From assembly GCF_014650435.1 (NCBI RefSeq), contig NZ_BMUY01000017.1, positions 108,972 through 172,971 on the forward strand: a stretch of DNA of 64,000 nucleotides. The letters are read 5' to 3'. Position 1 is the first letter of the stretch; each line of letters starts with the position of its first letter. The notes under the pieces are model-generated. The model had not been told where the DNA came from and searched no databases. It saw nothing but the letters and a program-made list of their open reading frames with translations. The DNA comes from Streptomyces tendae. GTDB lineage: Bacteria > Actinomycetota > Actinomycetes > Streptomycetales > Streptomycetaceae. Below are positions 9,508-17,997 of this stretch, one piece after another. Made by a program: the position numbers and the translations under genes.

Positions 9508-10008
9508 TCAGCCCCGCAGGCGGGCGACCCGCCACACGGCCAGCACGACCACCGCGGCGACCGCCAGGGCGTACACGAGGATGGTCCGCCAGTCGGCACG
9601 GCGCCCCGATCCGCGCTGCGGCAGGCCCGGCCAGGTGTACCCGACCCGGCGGGCGGCCATCATGCCCCAGCCGGCCGCGCAGGAGCAGATCAGCAGGCCC
9701 AGCATCGCGATCACCGCGCCGCTGTCGCCGAAGTCGAAGGCGAGCGGGAAGGCGAACATCAGGGAGCCGAGCGCGGCCAGGCACACGATGGGGGCGAGCT
9801 GCCAGATCCGCAGGCGGCGCTGGGGACGCAGTTCGACCTCGACCTCGTCCCCGTACATCTCGTCGGGCTCGGGACCGTCGGCTGCGACGCCCTCCGGCGT
9901 CTCGTCCGGGCCGTCGGGGCTCAGGGCGCCGCCGTCGGGCTCCGGTCCGCCGGGGGCGGCGGTGCCGTGCTCGGTGCTCGGTGCGGTGTCGCGAGGGCCG
10001 GCCTCCAT
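9508..10008 (-). CDS. Three-helix membrane protein of unknown function
   Basis: This 166-residue protein has an acidic, Pro/Gly-rich cytoplasmic N-terminus of about 60 residues ending in EMYGDEVEVELRPQRRLR. Three hydrophobic segments follow (about residues 70-90, 97-117 and 140-160). The ATG at 10008 is about nine bases after GGGAGGG; a TTG at 10026 is a weaker alternative. It lies between dapF and miaA on the same strand, a conserved Streptomyces arrangement. I do not recognise a functional family. Confidence 0.78.
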   Translation of the reverse strand: MEAGPRDTAPSTEHGTAAPGGPEPDGGALSPDGPDETPEGVAADGPEPDEMYGDEVEVELRPQRRLRIWQLAPIVCLAALGSLMFAFPLAFDFGDSGAVIAMLGLLICSCAAGWGMMAARRVGYTWPGLPQRGSGRRADWRTILVYALAVAAVVVLAVWRVARLRG

Positions 10009-10115
10009 CGCCACGCGCCCTCCCAACTAGGACTCACTCGGTCGATCGAAGCTCGATGATGGCACGCCGCCGAAGGCCCGGATGACGGCCGGGGCGTCCC
10101 GATGCCATCACGTGA

Positions 10116-11054
10116 TCAGGCTGTAACCGGTCGTTCGACCAACGAGAGCGCGAGCCGCGGAAGTTCCGTGCGATCCGCCACACCCCCACTGAGCCAATGC
10201 ACCCGCGGGTCGCGCCTGAACCACGCATCCTGACGGCGCGCGAAGCGCTTGGTGGCACGGACGGTCTCGGCGCGCGCCTCGTCGAGCGTGCACTCGCCGG
10301 CGAGCGCATCGAGGACCTGCTGGTAGCCGAGCGCGCGCGATGCCGTGCGCCCCTCGCGCAGCCCCTGCGCCTCCAGCGCCCGGACCTCGTCGACCAGACC
10401 GGCCTCCCACATGCGGTCGACGCGCAGGGCGATGCGCTCGTGCAGTTCGGGGCGGGCCACGTCGACGCCGATCTGCACGGTGTCGTAGACGGAGTCGTGG
10501 CCGGGGAGGTTGGCGGTGAAGGGCCTGCCGGTGATCTCGATCACCTCGAGGGCGCGCACGATCCGGCGCCCGTTGCTGGGCAGGATGGCCCTCCCGGCCT
10601 CCGGGTCGGCGTCGGCCAGGCGGGCGTGCAGCGCACCCGAGCCGCGCAGTTCGAGCTCCTCCTCCAGGCGGGCCCGTACCTCGGGGTCGGTGCCGGGGAA
10701 CTCCAGGTTGTCGACGGCCCCGCGGACGTAGAGACCGGAACCGCCGACCAGGACCGGCCAGCGCCCCTCGCCGAGGAGCGTGTCGATCCGCTCCCGCGCG
10801 AGGCGCTGGTACTCGGCGACGGATGCCGTGACCGTCACGTCCCAGATGTCCAGCAGATGGTGCGGGACGCCACCGCGCTCGTCGGGCGTCAGCTTGGCGG
10901 TGCCGATGTCCATCCCACGGTAGAGCTGCATGGAGTCGGCGTTGACGACCTCGCCGCCGAGTCGTTCGGCCAGGAAGACGCCCAGATCGGACTTTCCGGC
11001 CGCGGTGGGTCCGACTACGGCGATGACGCGGGGGGCGGGGGGTGTGCTGCTCAC
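10116..11054 (-). CDS. miaA: tRNA dimethylallyltransferase
   Basis: This 312-residue enzyme transfers a dimethylallyl group to A37 of tRNAs reading UNN codons. The P-loop GPTAAGKSD, the substrate block NADSMQLYRGMDIGTAK and GGSGLYVRG are all present. MiaB, which methylthiolates the MiaA product, is encoded about 1.7 kb upstream on the same strand, so both steps of this modification are in the window. The length is normal for the family. Confidence 0.96.
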   Translation of the reverse strand: MSSTPPAPRVIAVVGPTAAGKSDLGVFLAERLGGEVVNADSMQLYRGMDIGTAKLTPDERGGVPHHLLDIWDVTVTASVAEYQRLARERIDTLLGEGRWPVLVGGSGLYVRGAVDNLEFPGTDPEVRARLEEELELRGSGALHARLADADPEAGRAILPSNGRRIVRALEVIEITGRPFTANLPGHDSVYDTVQIGVDVARPELHERIALRVDRMWEAGLVDEVRALEAQGLREGRTASRALGYQQVLDALAGECTLDEARAETVRATKRFARRQDAWFRRDPRVHWLSGGVADRTELPRLALSLVERPVTA

Positions 11055-11236
11055 CGCACCAGTCTCGCAAACCTCTCACCCCGCCCTCGAACGAGTTACG
11101 TGACGGTCCGCGTCCGGCGTCGTTGCCCGTTGCGAGGTTCCCGCTCCCCGGACCACCGGGTCATGGCCCCGGCCACGCAAACGGACGCACCGGATGCCGC
11201 GGGATTTCGCCCGCACGAGTAACGTATGGAGTTGAT

Positions 11237-11515
11237 ATGGGCGTTTTTGCACGGCTTTTTCGGAGGTCGAAGAACACCGAGGAGGCGTCGGGCGCGGAGA
11301 CGCGGACCGAAACCCCAAACACCGAGGGCGCGGCGGAGGCGAAGGCGACCGAGGCCGCGGAGACGGCCGACGCCGGTCCCCGGAACACGGCTCAGGCCGA
11401 CGAAGCCGGCGGGGCCGCCGCCGAGGCCGCTGACTCGGACGGCGTCGGCATCCCCAAGCAGCAGTCCGCCGGGGAGGCCGTCGACAACGAGGCCGACGAG
11501 GGCGCCCGCACCTGA
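11237..11515 (+). CDS. Small acidic Ala/Glu-rich protein
   Basis: This 92-residue protein begins MGVFARLFRRSK, a short basic amphipathic start, and continues as a low-complexity Ala/Glu/Thr-rich acidic tail. The ATG follows GGAG at five bases. It sits 24 bp before the antitoxin-like gene on the same strand, so the two are probably co-transcribed. I do not recognise a domain. Confidence 0.7.
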   Translation: MGVFARLFRRSKNTEEASGAETRTETPNTEGAAEAKATEAAETADAGPRNTAQADEAGGAAAEAADSDGVGIPKQQSAGEAVDNEADEGART

Positions 11516-11539
11516 CTGCCTCGTGAGGGAAGGCGAACC

Positions 11540-11833
11540 ATGGGTCTCCTGGACAACTTGAAGGCCAGACTCGAACCGGCGAAGGGCAAGGTCTCCGACC
11601 TCGCGCAGCAGCACGGCGACAAGATCGACCGCGGTCTCGACAAGATGGCGCGGACCGTCGACGAGCGGACCAAGGGCAAGTACAGCGACCGGATCCAGAC
11701 GGGCACGGGCAAGGCCAAGGGCGCCATGGACCGTCTCGCCCACAAGGACGACAAGGGCACCGAAGGAGGCGGCGACGCACCGGGCGGAACGCCTGGCGGC
11801 ACCCCTCCGGCCGGACCGCCCCCGGCGTCCTGA
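11540..11833 (+). CDS. MT0933-like antitoxin family protein
   Basis: This 97-residue protein starts MGLLDNLKARLEPAKGKV and contains KIDRGLDK and DERTKGKYSDRI, the pattern of the MT0933 (Rv0909) antitoxin-like family. It has a Gly/Pro-rich tail. No toxin gene of the matching family is adjacent: the upstream neighbour is an acidic low-complexity protein. Many Streptomyces copies of this family have no partner, so an antitoxin role is uncertain. The ATG follows a purine-rich AGGGAAGG. Confidence 0.78.
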   Translation: MGLLDNLKARLEPAKGKVSDLAQQHGDKIDRGLDKMARTVDERTKGKYSDRIQTGTGKAKGAMDRLAHKDDKGTEGGGDAPGGTPGGTPPAGPPPAS

Positions 11834-11846
11834 CCCGCCGGGACGT

Positions 11847-11891
11847 CGGACGGCCCCGAGGCCGGGCAGTGGCTCGGCTCGGGGCCGTCCG
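11847..11891. terminator. Intrinsic terminator
   Basis: A perfect 14-bp inverted repeat with a 17-nt loop lies between the plus-strand antitoxin-like gene and the converging dioxygenase gene. It starts 14 bp after the antitoxin stop. Confidence 0.82.
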
Positions 11892-11952
11892 CGGGAACGT
11901 CGGGGCCGGCCGCGGGAACGTCGGGGCCGGCCGCAGGTACGTCGGGGCCGGC
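11890..11952. repeat. Three tandem 21-bp repeats
   Basis: Three head-to-tail 21-bp units lie directly between the terminator and the stop codon of the dioxygenase gene. The first two are identical and the third differs at two positions. The shared core is ACGTCGGGGCCGGC. They are non-coding in the annotated frames. Confidence 0.85.
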
Positions 11953-11954
11953 CG

Positions 11955-12671
11955 CTACGACCAGGCGGCCGCGACGTACCCGACCCCGTACGGCGCGTCC
12001 TCGTACAGCAGCGCGCCCGCGAGGTCCGCGCCCTCGGCCGCACCCGCGAGGACCTGCCAGGGTGCCCGGCCGGACACCTTGAGCTCCCGGGCCAGTACGA
12101 CGTCCAGCGCGGCGAGCGCCGCCGGGTCCGCCGCGCCCAGGGCGCGTCCCACCTCCGCGTCGAAGGACGCCGCCCGCTCGTCGAGGTAACCGGGTGCCTT
12201 CAGCGTGCGGCACGCGCTGGCGTCGCCCAGCACCAGCAGAGCCGTCCGTCCGGACCGCGCGGCGATGTCCCGGCCGAGGGCGGCGCAGCGCTCGGCGGAC
12301 AGGGCGTCCCCCACACCGATGCCGTCGACGGGGACGTCGGTCCAGCCGCCGGTCCGCCCGAGCAGCCAGGCGCCCACGGCCGGCCCGTAGGGCAGCTCGG
12401 TCCCGTCCGCGTCGCCGCTGCCGGCGCCCAGGTACACCTCCAGGTCAACGCCGAAGCCCCGGAAGGAGCCCCGCGCGCCCCGCGGGTAGACCTCGGGTCC
12501 GGCGGAGTCCGCGGGTCCGACCAGCACGAGCCGGTCGGGCCGGGACGCGGCGAGCACCCCCAGGGCGTCCGTGCACGCGGCGCGCGCGGCGTCCAGCTCG
12601 GGTGCGGCACCCGCGGCGACCTCCGGGACGAGGAGCGGCGGGCAGGGGCAGACGGCGGCGGCGACAAGCAT
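11955..12671 (-). CDS. Class III extradiol dioxygenase-like (LigB family) protein
   Basis: This 238-residue protein starts MLVAAAVCPCPPLLVPEV, typical of actinobacterial LigB-like proteins of class III extradiol dioxygenase fold. Motifs include LVLVGPADS, LLVLGDASACR and YLDERAASFD. The His residues that bind iron in true dioxygenases are not evident, so catalytic activity is doubtful. It lies 49 bp downstream of miaB on the same strand, probably as a second operon gene. The ribosome-binding site is weak. Confidence 0.8.
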   Translation of the reverse strand: MLVAAAVCPCPPLLVPEVAAGAAPELDAARAACTDALGVLAASRPDRLVLVGPADSAGPEVYPRGARGSFRGFGVDLEVYLGAGSGDADGTELPYGPAVGAWLLGRTGGWTDVPVDGIGVGDALSAERCAALGRDIAARSGRTALLVLGDASACRTLKAPGYLDERAASFDAEVGRALGAADPAALAALDVVLARELKVSGRAPWQVLAGAAEGADLAGALLYEDAPYGVGYVAAAWS

Positions 12672-12720
12672 GATCGGCAGCGTATCCCCGTGCCGCCGCC
12701 CCCGAGGGCACCCCCTGCGG

Positions 12721-14238
12721 TCAGTCGCAGCCGCAGCCGCTCGCCACGGCCGGCTGGGGCTCGGGGACGCCGATCTTCGGCAGGCCCAGCAGCACACCGG
12801 CCGGCTTGGCCTGCTCGGCCGTGTTGCGCTTCTCCCAGGCGTCGCCCGCGCGTGTGCGGCGCACGTCGAGCACCGCGCCCTCGGCGAGGAGGTGGTGCGG
12901 GGCGGCGTAGGTGACCTCGACCGTCACCACGTCGCCGGGGCGGACCTCCTGGTCGGGCTTGGTGAAGTGGACCAGGCGGTTGTCGGGGGCGCGGCCGGAG
13001 AGGCGGTGGGTGGTGCCGTCCTTGCGGCCCTCGCCCTCGGCGACCATCAGTTCCAGGGTGCGGCCGACCTGCTTCTTGTTCTCCTCCCAGGAGATCTCCT
13101 CCTGGAGGGCGACCAGGCGCTCGTAGCGCTCCTGGACGACCGCCTTGGGGATCTGGCCGTCCATCTCGGCGGCCGGGGTCCCGGGCCGCTTGGAGTACTG
13201 GAAGGTGAAGGCCTGTGCGAAGCGGGCCTCGCGCACCACGTGCAGGGTCTGCTCGAAGTCCTCCTCGGTCTCGCCGGGGAAGCCCACGATGATGTCGGTG
13301 GTGATCGCCGCGTGCGGGATGGCGGCGCGGACCTTCTCGATGATCCCCAGGTAGCGCTCCTGCCGGTAGGAGCGGCGCATCGCCTTGAGGACCGGGTCGG
13401 AGCCGGACTGGAGCGGCATGTGCAGCTGCGGCATCGCGTTGGGCGTCTCGGCCATCGCGGCGATGACGTCGTCGGTGAAGTCGCGCGGGTGCGGGGAGGT
13501 GAAGCGGACGCGCTCCAGGCCGTCGATGTTCCCGCAGGCGCGCAGCAGCTTGCTGAACGCCTCGCGGTCGCCGATGTCGGAGCCGTAGGCGTTGACGTTC
13601 TGCCCGAGCAGGGTGATCTCGCTGACGCCCTCGGCGACCAGTGCCTCGACCTCGGCGAGGATGTCGCCGGGGCGGCGGTCCTTCTCCTTGCCGCGCAGCG
13701 CGGGGACGATGCAGAAGGTGCAGGTGTTGTTGCAGCCGACGGAGATGGAGACCCAGGCCGCGTACGCGCTCTCGCGCCGGGTGGGCAGCGTGGACGGGAA
13801 CGCCTCCAGGGACTCGGCGATCTCGACCTGCGCCTCCTCCTGCACGCGGGCGCGCTCCAGCAGCACGGGGAGCTTGCCGATGTTGTGGGTGCCGAAGACG
13901 ACGTCCACCCAGGGGGCCCGCTTCACGATGGTGTCGCGGTCCTTCTGCGCCAGGCAGCCGCCGACCGCGATCTGCATGCCGGGGCGGCTCGCCTTCTTCG
14001 GGGCGAGGTGGCCGAGGTTGCCGTACAGCTTGTTGTCGGCGTTCTCCCGCACGGCGCAGGTGTTGAAGACGACGACGTCGGCGTCGCCGTCGGCACCCTC
14101 GGGGGCGCGGACGTATCCCGCGTCCTCCAGCAGACCGGACAATCGCTCGGAGTCGTGGACGTTCATCTGGCACCCGTAGGTGCGTACTTCGTAGGTGCGC
14201 GTGCCGCCCGCTGACTGGCTCCGGTCGATGCTGCTCAT
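12721..14238 (-). CDS. miaB: tRNA-2-methylthio-N6-dimethylallyladenosine synthase
   Basis: This 505-residue radical-SAM methylthiotransferase acts after MiaA at A37 of tRNA. The N-terminal domain has the three cluster cysteines in TYGCQMN, FNTCAVR and GGCLAQK. The radical-SAM motif is CNNTCTFC. A TRAM-like domain follows, ending in a Cys-containing GCGCD tail. The ATG at 14238 gives the family start; no strong ribosome-binding site precedes it. It is divergent from the cellulose-binding gene across 144 bp that hold a CebR-type operator. Confidence 0.96.
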   Translation of the reverse strand: MSSIDRSQSAGGTRTYEVRTYGCQMNVHDSERLSGLLEDAGYVRAPEGADGDADVVVFNTCAVRENADNKLYGNLGHLAPKKASRPGMQIAVGGCLAQKDRDTIVKRAPWVDVVFGTHNIGKLPVLLERARVQEEAQVEIAESLEAFPSTLPTRRESAYAAWVSISVGCNNTCTFCIVPALRGKEKDRRPGDILAEVEALVAEGVSEITLLGQNVNAYGSDIGDREAFSKLLRACGNIDGLERVRFTSPHPRDFTDDVIAAMAETPNAMPQLHMPLQSGSDPVLKAMRRSYRQERYLGIIEKVRAAIPHAAITTDIIVGFPGETEEDFEQTLHVVREARFAQAFTFQYSKRPGTPAAEMDGQIPKAVVQERYERLVALQEEISWEENKKQVGRTLELMVAEGEGRKDGTTHRLSGRAPDNRLVHFTKPDQEVRPGDVVTVEVTYAAPHHLLAEGAVLDVRRTRAGDAWEKRNTAEQAKPAGVLLGLPKIGVPEPQPAVASGCGCD

Positions 14239-14315
14239 GGCAATAAGGGTAGGCGGTCGCGATCGGGCCGGACGCCGCGAGCATATTGACAGTACACCGT
14301 CAGACCCGCTCTCCT

Positions 14316-14337
14316 TTTGTGGGAGCGCTCCCACAAA
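14316..14337. promoter_or_regulatory. CebR-type operator (perfect palindrome)
   Basis: A 22-bp perfect palindrome contains TGGGAGCGCTCCCA at 14320-14333, the established binding site of the cellulose-utilisation repressor CebR in Streptomyces. It begins 46 bp before the GTG of the cellulose-binding gene. A TTGACA at 14286-14291 places the operator just downstream of the expected -10 region, a position suited to repression released by cello-oligosaccharides. Confidence 0.92.
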
Positions 14338-14382
14338 CCGGGTGCGCCCACCCCGTCCCTTCTCCCGCACTGGAGGCACCCT

Positions 14383-15603
14383 GTGCGCATCCGAGTTCTC
14401 CGACTGCTGCGCCGGCCCTGGACCGCCGCGGTGGCGGCCGTGGCGCTGGTGGTCTCGGTCCTGGTGGCGATGCCCGCGAGCGGTGCGGCGGCGGCCGCCT
14501 GCCGGGTCGACTACACCGTCGACGCGTGGGCGGGCGGCTACACCGCCCGGGTACGGGTCACCAACCTCGGCCCCTCGGTGAGCGACTGGCGGCTGACCTG
14601 GACCTACACCGGCGATCAGCAGGTGACGTCGGCGTGGAACGCGACCGTCACGCAGACCGGCGCGTCGGTCGTCGCCGTCGACGCCGGCTGGAACGGCGCG
14701 CTGTCCACCGGCGGCACCGCCGAGTTCGGGGTGCAGGGGACCTGGCGGTCCGCCGACCCCGTGCCGGACGACTTCGCGCTCAACGGCGCCTCCTGCGGCG
14801 GCGACGGCGGCACGCCTCCCACCACGCCATCACCCACCACGGCGCCGCCGACCACCACACCGCCCACCACCACACCGCCGACCACGCCTCCCGCCACCAC
14901 CGCACCGCCGTCCGCGGAGTGCGGTGACGCCGTGATCTGCTCGGGCTTCGAGAACCAGGCCGGCCCGGAGCCGTCCGGCGACTGGCGGTTCACCGCGCCC
15001 GACTGCCAGGGCACGGGGGCCGTCGCCGTCGATCCGGCGGTGGCGCACGAGGGCGGCAGGTCGCTGCGGGTGGACGGCCGGGCCGGCTACTGCAACCACG
15101 CCTTCGTCACCCATGCCGCGGACCTGTCGTCGGTCGGCCCGGTGATGTACGTACGCATGTGGGTACGGCACACCACCGCGCTGCCCGTCTCGCACGTCAC
15201 CTTCGTGTCGATGCCGGACTCGGCCCAGGGCGGCCGGGCACTGCGCGTGGGCGGTCAGAACGGCGCGCTGCAGTGGAACCGGGAGAGCGACGACGCCACC
15301 CTGCCCGCGCAGAGCCCGGCCGGGGTCGCGCTGAGCAGGCCGCTGCCGACGGACGGCTGGCAGTGCCTGCGGTTCGCGGTCGACACCTCGGCCGGCCACC
15401 TGGACACCTGGCTCGGCGACGAGCAGGTCCCCGGCCTGCACGCCGACGGGGTGCCGACGCAGGACGTCGACCAGCAGTGGCTCGCCCGCGGCACCGCGCC
15501 CCGGCCGACCGCCCTGCGGCTGGGCTGGGAGAGCTACGCGACGGGCGACGACACCCTCTGGTTCGACGACGTGGCCGTGGGCTCCGCGCCGATCGGCTGC
15601 TGA
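14383..15603 (+). CDS. Secreted CBM2 cellulose-binding protein with C-terminal jelly-roll-like domain
   Basis: The 406-residue product has a twin-Arg-containing signal peptide (hydrophobic about 13-38), a family 2 carbohydrate-binding module (about 40-140) bounded by two cysteines and with the exposed Trp pattern, and a Thr/Pro linker of PPTTTPPTT repeats. A C-terminal domain of about 220 residues follows, beginning ECGDAVICSGFENQ and containing FDDVAVG. The C-terminal domain resembles concanavalin-like carbohydrate-binding or lyase folds; I cannot name the activity. The GTG follows GGAGG at eight bases. The CebR operator upstream ties expression to cellulose breakdown. Confidence 0.86.
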   Translation: MRIRVLRLLRRPWTAAVAAVALVVSVLVAMPASGAAAAACRVDYTVDAWAGGYTARVRVTNLGPSVSDWRLTWTYTGDQQVTSAWNATVTQTGASVVAVDAGWNGALSTGGTAEFGVQGTWRSADPVPDDFALNGASCGGDGGTPPTTPSPTTAPPTTTPPTTTPPTTPPATTAPPSAECGDAVICSGFENQAGPEPSGDWRFTAPDCQGTGAVAVDPAVAHEGGRSLRVDGRAGYCNHAFVTHAADLSSVGPVMYVRMWVRHTTALPVSHVTFVSMPDSAQGGRALRVGGQNGALQWNRESDDATLPAQSPAGVALSRPLPTDGWQCLRFAVDTSAGHLDTWLGDEQVPGLHADGVPTQDVDQQWLARGTAPRPTALRLGWESYATGDDTLWFDDVAVGSAPIGC

Positions 15604-15641
15604 CCGGCGTTGCGCGATGCCGCTGACCGGCGTTGCGCGAT
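15599..15641. repeat. Direct repeat, 20 bp, period 23
   Basis: Two identical 20-bp copies containing TGACCGGCGTTGCGCGAT overlap and follow the stop codon of the CBM2 gene. The duplicated unit includes the TGA, so a second in-frame-like stop context is created. Confidence 0.85.
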
Positions 15642-15679
15642 CCGCGGGGGCTCACGGCTCGATGAGCCCCGCGCGGATC
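15639..15679. terminator. Hairpin overlapping the response-regulator stop codon
   Basis: A stem of 16 paired bases (GATCCGC with GCGGATC, then GGGGCTCA with TGAGCCCC and one extra pair) with an 8-nt loop spans the end of the response-regulator gene. It lies 35 bp after the CBM2 stop, so it may end both converging transcripts. Confidence 0.78.
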
Positions 15680-16311
15680 GCGTACCGGGTGAGTTCCAGG
15701 CGGTCGCGTACGCCCAGTTTCTGCAGGAGGTTCGCGCGGTGGCGTTCGACGGTCTTGGCGCTGATGAAGAGCAGCTCGCCGATCTCCTTGGAGGTGTGCC
15801 CCTCCGCGACGAGTTTGAGGATCTCCTCCTCGCGCTCGGTGATCGGCCGCTCCGGCAGACCGCCACCGCCCTGCACGCGGTCCAGGTAGGAGCGGACGAG
15901 GGCCCGTTCGGCGCCGGGGTAGATGAAGGGCTCGTCGCGCACGGCGGCCCGGCACGCCTCGACCAGGTCGCGGTCGGCGACGGATTTCAGGACGTATCCG
16001 CAGGCGCCCGCCTTGAGGGCCTCGAAGAAGTACTGCTCGTTGTCGTACATGGTCAGGATCAGGATGCGCAGCTCGGGCAGGCGGCGGGAGAGTTCGCGGG
16101 CCGCCTGGAGGCCGGTCATGCGGGGCATGGCGACGTCCAGGACGGCCAGGTCGACCTCGGTGGCCCGCGCGGCCGCGACCGCTTCGGCACCGTCACCGGC
16201 CTCGGCGACCACCGTCAGGTCGGGTTCGCCGTCCAGGATGAGGCGGACCCCGCGGCGTACGAGGGTGTGGTCGTCGGCGAGCAGGACGCGGATCGGGGGC
16301 CGTGCGGACAT
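15652..16311 (-). CDS. NarL/LuxR-family response regulator
   Basis: This 219-residue protein has a receiver domain (about 6-122) with the acidic pair ADDH, phospho-acceptor Asp in LAVLDVAMP and Lys in VLKS. A LuxR-type helix-turn-helix (about 150-215) with TEREEEILKLVAEGHTSKEI and KTVERHRANLLQKLG follows. Its ATG overlaps the stop of the kinase gene by one base (TGATG), so it is translationally coupled and the pair forms one system. Targets are unknown. Confidence 0.94.
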   Translation of the reverse strand: MSARPPIRVLLADDHTLVRRGVRLILDGEPDLTVVAEAGDGAEAVAAARATEVDLAVLDVAMPRMTGLQAARELSRRLPELRILILTMYDNEQYFFEALKAGACGYVLKSVADRDLVEACRAAVRDEPFIYPGAERALVRSYLDRVQGGGGLPERPITEREEEILKLVAEGHTSKEIGELLFISAKTVERHRANLLQKLGVRDRLELTRYAIRAGLIEP

Positions 16312-17393
16312 CAGGGGCTGTCTCCGGTTCGGTCTGCGAAACGGTCCCCCGGCGGCGCGGGGACGCGCAGGCGTACGTCGGTGCCCCCTCCGGGGGCGGG
16401 CTGGAAGTGGATGTCGGCTCCTATCAGCAGGGCCCGCTCCCGCATCCCGCGGATGCCGGCGCCCTCGGCGGCCGTGCCGAGGCCGGTGCCGTTGTCGCGG
16501 ACGAGCAGTTCGACACCGCCGCCCTCGGACGGCGGCAGCGGGCGCAGGGTGAGCGCCGCGCGGTCCGCGGCGGAGTGGCGGGCGGTGTTGGTCAGCCCCT
16601 CCTGGGCGACCCGGTAGAGCACGAGTTCGGCCTCCGGGGCGAGCGGGGGCAGGTCCCCGGGGATCTGGTGCTGGACGCTCAGTCCGTGGTGCGTGAACTC
16701 GGCGGCGAGCGAGCGCAGGGCGCTGGCCAGGCCGAGTTCCTCCAGGACGCCGGGGCGCAGGCGGCGGGCGATGCGCCGGATCTCGTCGAGCCCGGCCCGG
16801 GTGGCCTCCTGCGCCAGGGTGACCTCCTCGCGCAGTTCCCCGGGGACCCGGTCCGCGACCCGCTTGAGCTGGAGGAGGACGGCGGTGAGCGTCTGGCCGA
16901 CCTCGTCGTGCAGCTCGCGGGCGATGCGGTGGCGTTCGCGTTCCTGGGCCTCCAGGGCCCGGCCCGCGCCGGCGGCACGTTCGGCCTGGAGCCGGTCCAG
17001 CATCGTGTTGTACGTCGCGATCAGCTGCGCCGCCTCGGCCGGTCCGGAGACCTCGGGACGGGTCCCGGGCACCAGCAGGTCGGCGGTGGACATGGCCCGC
17101 CCCAGCCGGTGCAGCGGGGTGAGCCCGATGCGCAGGACGACCGCGTTGCCGGCCAGCAGTGCCGCGAGGCCCACCAGCAGGACGAGGGCCTCCCCGGCCA
17201 GCACGGGGGTCGACACGGTGACCGGTCCCAGCAGCAGTGCGGTGGCGACGACCAGGCCGGCGGCGTTGAGCGAGAAGATCCGCCAGAACAGCGACACGTT
17301 CCTCTTCCCGCTCCTCCCGGCCTGCTCGCACGACGCCCCCGCAGGCAGCTTCGCCGACCGCGACCGGCTGCGTATATCCGTCACGACACCCAT
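16311..17393 (-). CDS. Sensor histidine kinase, HisKA_3 (NarL-partner) type
   Basis: The product is about 360 residues from the ATG at 17393; a GTG at 17297 after GAAGAGGA would give 328 and may be the true start. Two adjacent membrane helices (about 75-125) with almost no extracellular loop are followed by a HAMP-like linker, the dimerisation box HRIARELHDEVGQ with its His, and an ATPase domain with DNGTGLG. The lack of a sizeable external sensor suggests that the signal is in the membrane or cytoplasm. It is the partner of the downstream regulator. Confidence 0.9.
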   Translation of the reverse strand: MGVVTDIRSRSRSAKLPAGASCEQAGRSGKRNVSLFWRIFSLNAAGLVVATALLLGPVTVSTPVLAGEALVLLVGLAALLAGNAVVLRIGLTPLHRLGRAMSTADLLVPGTRPEVSGPAEAAQLIATYNTMLDRLQAERAAGAGRALEAQERERHRIARELHDEVGQTLTAVLLQLKRVADRVPGELREEVTLAQEATRAGLDEIRRIARRLRPGVLEELGLASALRSLAAEFTHHGLSVQHQIPGDLPPLAPEAELVLYRVAQEGLTNTARHSAADRAALTLRPLPPSEGGGVELLVRDNGTGLGTAAEGAGIRGMRERALLIGADIHFQPAPGGGTDVRLRVPAPPGDRFADRTGDSP

Positions 17394-17507
17394 ATCGCCA
17401 CCGTACGTGCGGATGGCAGCATGGCGAGGTCGCGAGCACGTCATCCACGTGCGGAAAGCCCAGCAGGAGCCGCGGCAGGCAACGCAGGACGAATGAGGGG
17501 AAAGCAC

Positions 17508-17993
17508 GTGTCAGCTCCACGCCTGAGGGCGACGCCGCTCCCGGGTATCGGGGTCCAGTACGACCTGGTGACCCGCGAGCACGGCCACCTGTCGGTGGTG
17601 GCCCACCGCGACGGTGCCCGCACGGTGAACGTGTACCGGTCCGACGACCCCGATTCCTGCGCCCACTCGCTGCGGATGACGGGGCCCGAGGCGGGCGCGC
17701 TGATCGACGCGCTGAAGCCGTCCCACCACAGCGCGAGTCTGCTCTACACCACCGATCTGGGACTGGTCGCCGAGCGGATCGAGGTGGCCGCCACCTCGCG
17801 CTGGAACGGACGGCTGCTGGGTGACACCCGGATGCGGACGGACACGGGTGCCTCGATCGTGGCGGTGCTCCGGCGGGCCGAGGCGATCCCCTCGCCGGCG
17901 CCGGACTTCCGGCTCGTGGGTGGTGACACCTTGATCGTCATCGGCACCCGTGAGGGCGTCGACGCCGCCGCGGCGATACTCGGGCAGGAGTGA
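17508..17993 (+). CDS. Cation/proton antiporter regulatory subunit (KhtT-like, RCK_C domain)
   Basis: This 161-residue cytosolic protein has a C-terminal TrkA-C/RCK_C fold (about 80-160) recognisable by the glycine-rich SIVAVLRRAEAIPSP...GDTLIVIGTREGV. The GTG follows GAGGGGAAA. It ends four bases before the antiporter gene, so it is the regulatory half of a two-gene operon like Bacillus KhtTU, in which KhtT gates K+ efflux. It is divergent from the histidine kinase gene; the 114-bp gap must hold both promoters. Confidence 0.88.
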   Translation: MSAPRLRATPLPGIGVQYDLVTREHGHLSVVAHRDGARTVNVYRSDDPDSCAHSLRMTGPEAGALIDALKPSHHSASLLYTTDLGLVAERIEVAATSRWNGRLLGDTRMRTDTGASIVAVLRRAEAIPSPAPDFRLVGGDTLIVIGTREGVDAAAAILGQE

Positions 17994-17997
17994 GCCG

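Noticed and set aside
11392..12213. Minus-strand open frame past the dioxygenase gene with a GTSGPAAG-type repeat
   Set aside because: It is antisense to the two small plus-strand genes and crosses the terminator; the repeat peptide comes from the 21-bp DNA repeats.
12571..14214. Plus-strand open frame opposite miaB
   Set aside because: miaB has all catalytic cysteines and full length; the opposite frame has no motifs and composition typical of a shadow.
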